64,000 nt of DNA from Watersipora subatra. Lineage: Eukaryota; Bryozoa; Gymnolaemata; Cheilostomatida; Watersiporidae. This document shows, one piece after another, positions 60,401-64,000 of this stretch (position 1 is its first letter; every line of letters begins with the position of its first letter). Both the position numbers and the translations under genes were made by a program. The notes beneath the pieces are model-generated. The model was not told where the DNA came from. It worked only from the letters and a program-made list of their open reading frames with translations, and ran no database searches. Location: contig NC_088711.1 in assembly GCF_963576615.1 (NCBI RefSeq), forward strand, positions 60,926,248 to 60,990,247, given 5' to 3'.

Positions 60401-63084
60401 GCGACCCATATAGTCTTATTAGTACAATGCTGAGACCATGGCAAGGGACAGCGGCGGTTTCTCCAAGTTTCACTATCAAATTAATTTACAATGCCTTAAT
60501 ACCTTCCCTCATTGTTAATGATTTCTCCAAAAATAAGAGTAACTATGTGGATCTATATATTTTGTGTACAGGGAAAGGGTGCAAAAAGGATGCGAAAGAA
60601 AAGGCAACATTACATAGAGATACGGCAAGTAGAGTAGATAACTCATTGCCGGTTTCTTCAGCCCTGAGTTACTCCTCACCTAACAATCTTGAAAAAATGT
60701 CTACCACACACTCGCAACAAGATGATCAAGGTAATGTTGTATTATTATTATGTATTGCGTTTGTTTAAGTTATTTATACCCAATATAATATTTCTAAACA
60801 TTATACATTTAGTATGATACAATTATCTGGAAAGCAGATCAGCTTATAGAATTTGAAAAATCTCTATGCTGAAATAGCAATAGGAAGCCTTAGATTCCTT
60901 CTGCGTCTCTCCCAATTTCCTAGTATATCTGCTGAAGTTGGATATGAAAGTCAAAATCAAGGCTTCTTTTGGTAATTGTGTTTTAAGGCTGACTAATGCT
61001 TGCCTTTTGTTTTTTAGATGCACTTGAAAGGCCATCACCTGCCAATAATCTAACTATACCCTCTTTTGAGCCAGATAAATCTGTGGATTTGGACTTATCT
61101 GCCCTGAATTCATTCAACCTTCCTCATTTTCAACAGACAAATGACATAGAAAGTGAAGATGATTGATTTTTGTGCTGTAGTCTCATGATATCTGTATAGA
61201 TAGTAGTTGTCACATCCGTACTAAATGTAAATTAGAGAATGTAATCTGTTGACTCCGCTTATATTATTATTTTTGTTTATTTGAATTATAAATACATGAT
61301 AGACAAGTTAAATATCAACTGTGGTTCCTTTCAATGCCTGCACTATCTGCATGTAGTAGTCTTTCCTTCTTATTACTTTATTCTCTTTAGGTAGCAACAT
61401 TCTCTGTGGCTAACAAATAATGGTGGTTGCTTCTAATTAGATTTGTTTATGTTTGGTGGTGCATAACTAAATTTCTATATAATTGGTTTCTCTTTCTAGC
61501 AACCTGGCTCGCTTTCTGTATTTGGACGAAAAACATGAAATGTTTCATTTTATTGCAGTTGCAAGGATTTTTAGCAACGTTTTTACTTGTACTTCCACAT
61601 GTTTCTGTCAAATTTTTTCAAGTAGCATTCAAATATTTGCCAATGTTTACACCTTTTATTAAATAAGAAATTTCGATATAACTGTTTAATTACCTATTAA
61701 ACATGCAAACACAAAGATTGCTTCTTTCATTAAATAAATCTTACTCGTTTCCTCTGATCTGCTAAGGTTGATGTTGATGAAAGAATTATCCAAGCTAAAC
61801 ATGTGGTATTGCAGTCTGAAGTGAGTTGCCACTCATGGATATGGATTTGTTTCATCAATTTTAGCATTATAGTTCGAGTAGCATTCTAAGCCAGCTCTAC
61901 TTGCTTCCTTAGTGCTTTGTTTTCCTTATAAATTCTACAATCGGAACAAATTGCTGCAAATCTTTATCAGCTTTTTAAAATTTCTGTTTGAACAGCTCAA
62001 ATAATATTGTGATCTTTCTAAAATTTAAATGGTCATCCATTTTAGAACAATTTTCTGATAGCAGTTTGAGAATCATCTTGCTTCTTAGGCACTTGAAAAT
62101 CACTTGAAGTCAAGTGATTTTCAAGTCAAGTCACTTGAAAATCTAAAAGTCAAATAAGTTTTTAATCAGATTGTGGTTGTTATCTACTTTTAATAAAGGT
62201 ACAATAGGCTAGCTATTATCTATAATGTGTTTCAACATTTTGATGAGAGTTGACCAAAAGTAATATCTATTTTTTCACACAAACGATGCCCATAATTGAC
62301 AATTTCACCTCGTTAATGGTCCCATTGGTGAAACCACATGTAATTAGCCGACTACGTGTATCAATAGCGTTACTCTTGCTTCCATGGCTTTAGTTCATTG
62401 TGTCAGTAAAAACTAGGTGTGTTTATCTGGTAATGTTCGATAAGGTAAGGTGTATTTTTCCCTGCAGGCGTGATAAGCAAACTAAATTATTGGCTGAGCA
62501 AGGATTGGATTCAGACGTAACAACCCATAATGTATTCATTTCTCTTGTCGGTAAAGTTGGAAAAGTATCAGAAGTATTGTGAGTATTCCCTACCCATTAT
62601 TTCTTGTTATTGTTTTATCTACATTTTTTTCAAAGATAGAGAATTTTCCATTCACACTTTTTTAAAACGGCAGCGATGCTTGATGTGAACCTGTTAGTAT
62701 GATTGATCAATTACCATTAGATGTGATTTGAAAAAAAAATTTAATGGTAGATAAGCAGCCATGTCCTTGTTAAATTAAATTCTTTCTATTTTTCAAATAA
62801 CATTCCTTCATTTTGAAGTAGCACAACTTCCTTTTTGCAGTCAGTGGAAGAGTGAAGTAAAAGTTGGAGCTCCAGAACTCAGCCCACAAGAGAGAAAAAC
62901 TTTGGAGGAAGAAATGGGTGATGCTGCTGCATATCTTGTGCGGCTATCTCAGCAATGCCATGTTGATTTACCCGCCGTTGTTTTAGACAAGCTTGAACGC
63001 AATGCAGTCAAATATCCGGTGGATAAATCTCATGGTTCTTCAGCAAAATATACCAAATATTCTCAAGACTATCAACTTTCCTAA
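51343..63084 (+). CDS. DCTPP1-like (all-alpha NTP pyrophosphatase family) protein, metal site altered
   Basis: DCTPP1 hydrolyses dCTP and modified dCTPs to the monophosphate, cleaning the nucleotide pool. Three exons, 51343-51449, 62468-62578 and 62841-63084, join in matching phases (2, then 2) to 153 codons plus TAA; human DCTPP1 is 170 aa. Family features present: FNFSSDLSFEQL near the N-terminus (compare FSFSPEPTLEDI), FQWK, the LEEEMGD metal motif, YLV, a conserved VDLP helix, and S..KYT at the end. Anomaly: the first metal motif GEVGE (E63 and E66 in mouse) reads GKVGK, and the aligned base-stacking Trp47 and His38 are Leu and Gln. It may therefore be an inactive paralogue or an ageing duplicate with intact frame. 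Intron 1 (11 kb) contains the SNAPC5-like gene and a pogo-type element. Confidence 0.85.
52016..53814 (-). mobile_element. pogo-type DNA transposon with decayed transposase
   Basis: TA flanks inverted ends of the form GGGGAGGTTGAGCC, with further 'gggcaggttgagcc' repeats inside. On the - strand, a remnant at 53277-53400 reads 'IYNLDEVGIATVQ' and 'KKQVGAVASHERG', the DDE-domain start seen in pogo/jerky-type transposases. Farther on, 52505-52690 reads a C-terminal segment (SAAFFIYPE...VGRTSRLVSKVMF). Intervening stops and lost sequence make it non-functional. It lies in intron 1 of the DCTPP1-like gene, antisense. Confidence 0.8.
54025..54220 (+). mobile_element. Fragment related to the MITE at 13122-13820
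   Basis: It shares 'ttcagcttattaaacacac' (with substitutions), 'actttaattttgtcat' and 'cctgtttcc.gtttggcgctt' with 13490-13640. No intact ends. Confidence 0.75.
54221..55457. other. DCTPP1-like intron, no element recognised
   Basis: A 112-codon open frame on the - strand (54115-54453) overlaps the preceding repeat fragment and has no family resemblance. Nothing else was seen. Confidence 0.45.
55458..56724 (-). mobile_element. Helitron-like element split by a fold-back insertion
   Basis: The 3' end (CTAG, 'accggtgcaacatcgggcg' on the - strand) is at 55458. The 5' half with the tRNA-like core ('tctacagcgtagtgtactgg' on +) and 'gagattaatatatata' is at 56496-56724. Removing 55771-56493 leaves about 540 bases, close to the family length. 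Confidence 0.65.
55771..56493. mobile_element. Fold-back MITE with 282-base inverted arms
   Basis: Arms 55771-56052 and 56212-56493 are near-identical inverted copies starting AGGTCC.GCCACACGTAACG, around a 159-base centre. The flanking TTA on both sides (55768-55770 and 56494-56496) fits a 3-base target duplication, as in PIF/Harbinger elements. It has no coding capacity. Confidence 0.88.
56725..57487. mobile_element. TA-flanked MITE with CAGTCAAACACGGATAACTCG ends
   Basis: The left end CAGTCAAACACGGATAACTC is mirrored on the right by gagttatccatgtttgactg. 'taactcgaac' motifs repeat inside. TSD TA points to Tc1-mariner/pogo. No transposase remains. Confidence 0.83.
57488..58041. other. DCTPP1-like intron / SNAPC5-like promoter region
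   Basis: The upstream region of the SNAPC5-like gene must lie here. I see no TATA box or other firm promoter motif. Confidence 0.4.
58042..58155 (+). CDS. SNAPC5: SNAPC5-like exon 1
   Basis: The ATG at 58042 opens METSDAAGYGEPSQQCNAAF, then LGDLKREEEILISLYSK, ending in phase 0 before gtaata. Confidence 0.82.
58042..61166 (+). CDS. SNAPC5: snRNA-activating protein complex subunit 5-like (SNAP19)
   Basis: SNAPC5 is the small subunit of the SNAPc complex, which binds the proximal sequence element of snRNA promoters for RNA polymerases II and III. Four exons, 58042-58155, 59250-59403, 60572-60730 and 61018-61166, join in frame to 191 codons plus TGA. The diagnostic segment spans exons 1 and 2: LKREEEILISLYSK, then MKDQLHKLEVEELELKQKI (human: 'LRKEEETLLRLKAALHDQLNRLKVEELALQSMI'), a leucine-zipper-like helix. 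The remainder is Ser/Asn/Asp-rich and low in complexity, ending in an acidic ESEDD tail like the Glu/Asp-rich human end. Human SNAPC5 is 98 aa, so this one is about twice as long. The gene lies within intron 1 of the DCTPP1-like gene on the same strand. Confidence 0.85.
59250..59403 (+). CDS. SNAPC5: SNAPC5-like exon 2
   Basis: The acceptor is ttgcag. The exon encodes MKDQLHKLEVEELELKQKIR, the conserved zipper helix, then a Ser/Asp-rich stretch ending FQPYK. One base is left before gtatat. Confidence 0.88.
60572..60730 (+). CDS. SNAPC5: SNAPC5-like exon 3
   Basis: The acceptor gtacag opens a Lys-rich start (GKGCKKDAKEKA) followed by a Ser/Asn-rich disordered stretch ending SQQDDQ. It was chosen on frame and splice phase; the sequence itself has no family match I recognise. 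Confidence 0.75.
61018..61166 (+). CDS. SNAPC5: SNAPC5-like exon 4 (terminal)
   Basis: The acceptor is ttttag. Proline- and Asp-rich sequence ends NDIESEDD with TGA at 61164-61166. The acidic end resembles the family's acidic tail. Confidence 0.78.
61167..62467. other. SNAPC5-like 3' flank and end of DCTPP1-like intron 1
   Basis: Contains a palindromic cluster of 'cacttgaaaatcacttga' at 62090-62150 and AT-rich sequence. A possible AATAAA for the SNAPC5-like gene occurs near 61735, rather distant from its stop. Confidence 0.45.
62090..62150. repeat. Palindromic tandem cluster of acttgaaaat / attttcaagt
   Basis: Four to five alternating copies of 'cacttgaaaat' and its complement within 60 bases. 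Confidence 0.85.
62468..62578 (+). CDS. DCTPP1-like exon 2, carries the altered GKVGK motif
   Basis: The acceptor is ctgcag and the donor gtgagt. The exon encodes RDKQTKLLAEQGLDSDV, then SLVGKVGKVSEV. Both lysine codons are AAA where the family has glutamate. The exon enters in phase 2 and leaves in phase 2. Confidence 0.88.
62841..63084 (+). CDS. DCTPP1-like exon 3 (terminal)
   Basis: The acceptor is ttgcag. The exon encodes FQWKSEVKVGAPELSPQER, then LEEEMGDAAAYLVRLSQQC (second metal motif, E..D kept) and ends DYQLS with TAA at 63082-63084. Confidence 0.93.
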
Positions 63085-63778
63085 GCTAACACTTTAGTGC
63101 CTACTAAGAAACTCCAATCGCATAAGCTACTGATATTCCACTGTTACTTTTTCAACATAGTGTTTGCATAGTATGTATACTATAAATTTATATCTTTCAT
63201 AGTCATCTTTTTTACCTGTTATATTCTTTCAAAATAAAGAAATTGAAAAAAATTTCATTGTAATTTTTTGTGTGAATATACAAAGCATCTATGGCACATT
63301 CCTCAATCCCATGATGCATCACAATTGAATAACACAGTAGTAAGAGTAATTAAGTGGTGCGTCTCTAAGAGATTCTCTCTAGTCACTTAGCCCATGAAAA
63401 TATTTCAGCTTTAGATTTTCTACAAAGCTGAGTAAAAGAGTTGGTGTCTGTCTGATAAAAGGGCTTTGCCGTTTAGTTTAAGTTTATATCTCTCATCAGA
63501 GAACCGCAAACCTGCCCATCCTTGGAAACTTTTGTCATATATTGACAGGTTACTAGGCTATGTGCAAAATAAGTTGGTCACTCGACTAAATTACATAACC
63601 AGAGCCACATATTGCGGTAAAACATTGAAATGCCCTAGAAATTAATATGCTTTTACAATGCTGTTTTTTACTGGAATAAATTAAATTATGCATTGTTTCT
63701 TATGTTAGTTCAATGTTTGTTCAACCATTGTTCCAAGCATAGACCAATTAACTATACTAGACTGGCAATCTAAAGCCG
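63085..63778. other. 3' flank of the DCTPP1-like gene
   Basis: Holds the 3' UTR with AATAAA at 63233, then unique AT-rich sequence. Nothing else was seen. Confidence 0.5.
63233..63238 (+). other. Polyadenylation signal of the DCTPP1-like gene
   Basis: A canonical AATAAA lies about 150 bases after the stop codon, a typical 3' UTR length. The cleavage position is not visible. Confidence 0.65.
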
Positions 63779-64000
63779 TGGTCACACGGGCACCGAACCG
63801 AACTAAATGACGCAAAACGACGTCGTTTTCAGCTCTAAAAAGTTCGGCTGAGGACATTTCTTACCGAAACGAACTATTTCGGTACTGCTCGAAATTTCGT
63901 GCCGAACCCTTGCTCTTATTGGCTGGTTAAAATTCTAGAATTCTAGCGAGCACGTGTCACATTTCTTCTTACGTGCGTGTGAGTAAAGTTAAAAAAAAAT
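63779..64000. mobile_element. Left part of a fold-back-type MITE, cut by the window end
   Basis: It starts 'gccgtggtcacacgggcacc', a terminal pattern like the fold-back element at 55771 ('cctgccacacgtaacg'). It shares the internal 'attggctggtta' and 'agcgagcacg' motifs. The right arm lies beyond the window. Confidence 0.6.

Overview
The window is nuclear DNA of a multicellular animal. It is AT-rich, its genes have many short exons with GT..AG introns, and its introns are full of minisatellites, TA-flanked MITEs and Helitron-like elements. The repeat landscape and protein sequences suggest a marine invertebrate, perhaps a lophotrochozoan, but the window does not settle the phylum. I see no bacterial, phage or CRISPR features.

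Four protein genes can be assembled exon by exon, with matching splice phases. (1) About 2137-42960 on the + strand is a HIP1/HIP1R/Sla2-family gene, the adaptor linking clathrin coats to actin. Twenty-six constitutive-looking exons encode the ANTH lipid-binding domain (2137-14895), a long coiled coil (16043-33033) and the C-terminal THATCH (I/LWEQ) actin-binding domain with its latch helix (about 33265-42784). The first coding exon with the start codon was not found. Two identical 24-base microexons lie near the 3' end. (2) 46681-50892 on the - strand is a complete six-exon NDUFS8 gene, the 2x[4Fe-4S] subunit of mitochondrial complex I. (3) 51343-63084 on the + strand is a three-exon DCTPP1-like (all-alpha dCTP pyrophosphatase) gene. 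Its two first-motif metal-binding glutamates both read lysine. (4) 58042-61166 on the + strand is a four-exon SNAPC5-like gene lying wholly inside the 11-kb first intron of gene 3. NDUFS8 and the DCTPP1-like gene are head to head, about 450 bases apart, so they probably share a promoter region, which carries a nested palindrome.

The rest is repeats. HIP1 introns hold at least nine tandem arrays, including a 51-base array of about 30 units that is open in three reading frames. Three arrays and one Helitron-like element end directly against 3' splice sites. Dispersed elements include two oppositely oriented pogo/Tigger-type elements near the two ends of the HIP1 gene, a pogo-type element with transposase remnants in the DCTPP1-like intron, several fold-back MITEs (one with 282-base arms inserted in a Helitron-like copy), at least ten non-autonomous Helitron-like copies with a tRNA-like core, and a LINE 3'-end fragment.

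The genes are housekeeping genes of unrelated pathways (endocytosis, respiration, nucleotide sanitation, snRNA transcription). Apart from the shared promoter and the nesting, nothing shows that they work together. Family assignments rest on remembered family sequences and on reading the translated exons. No database search was possible.
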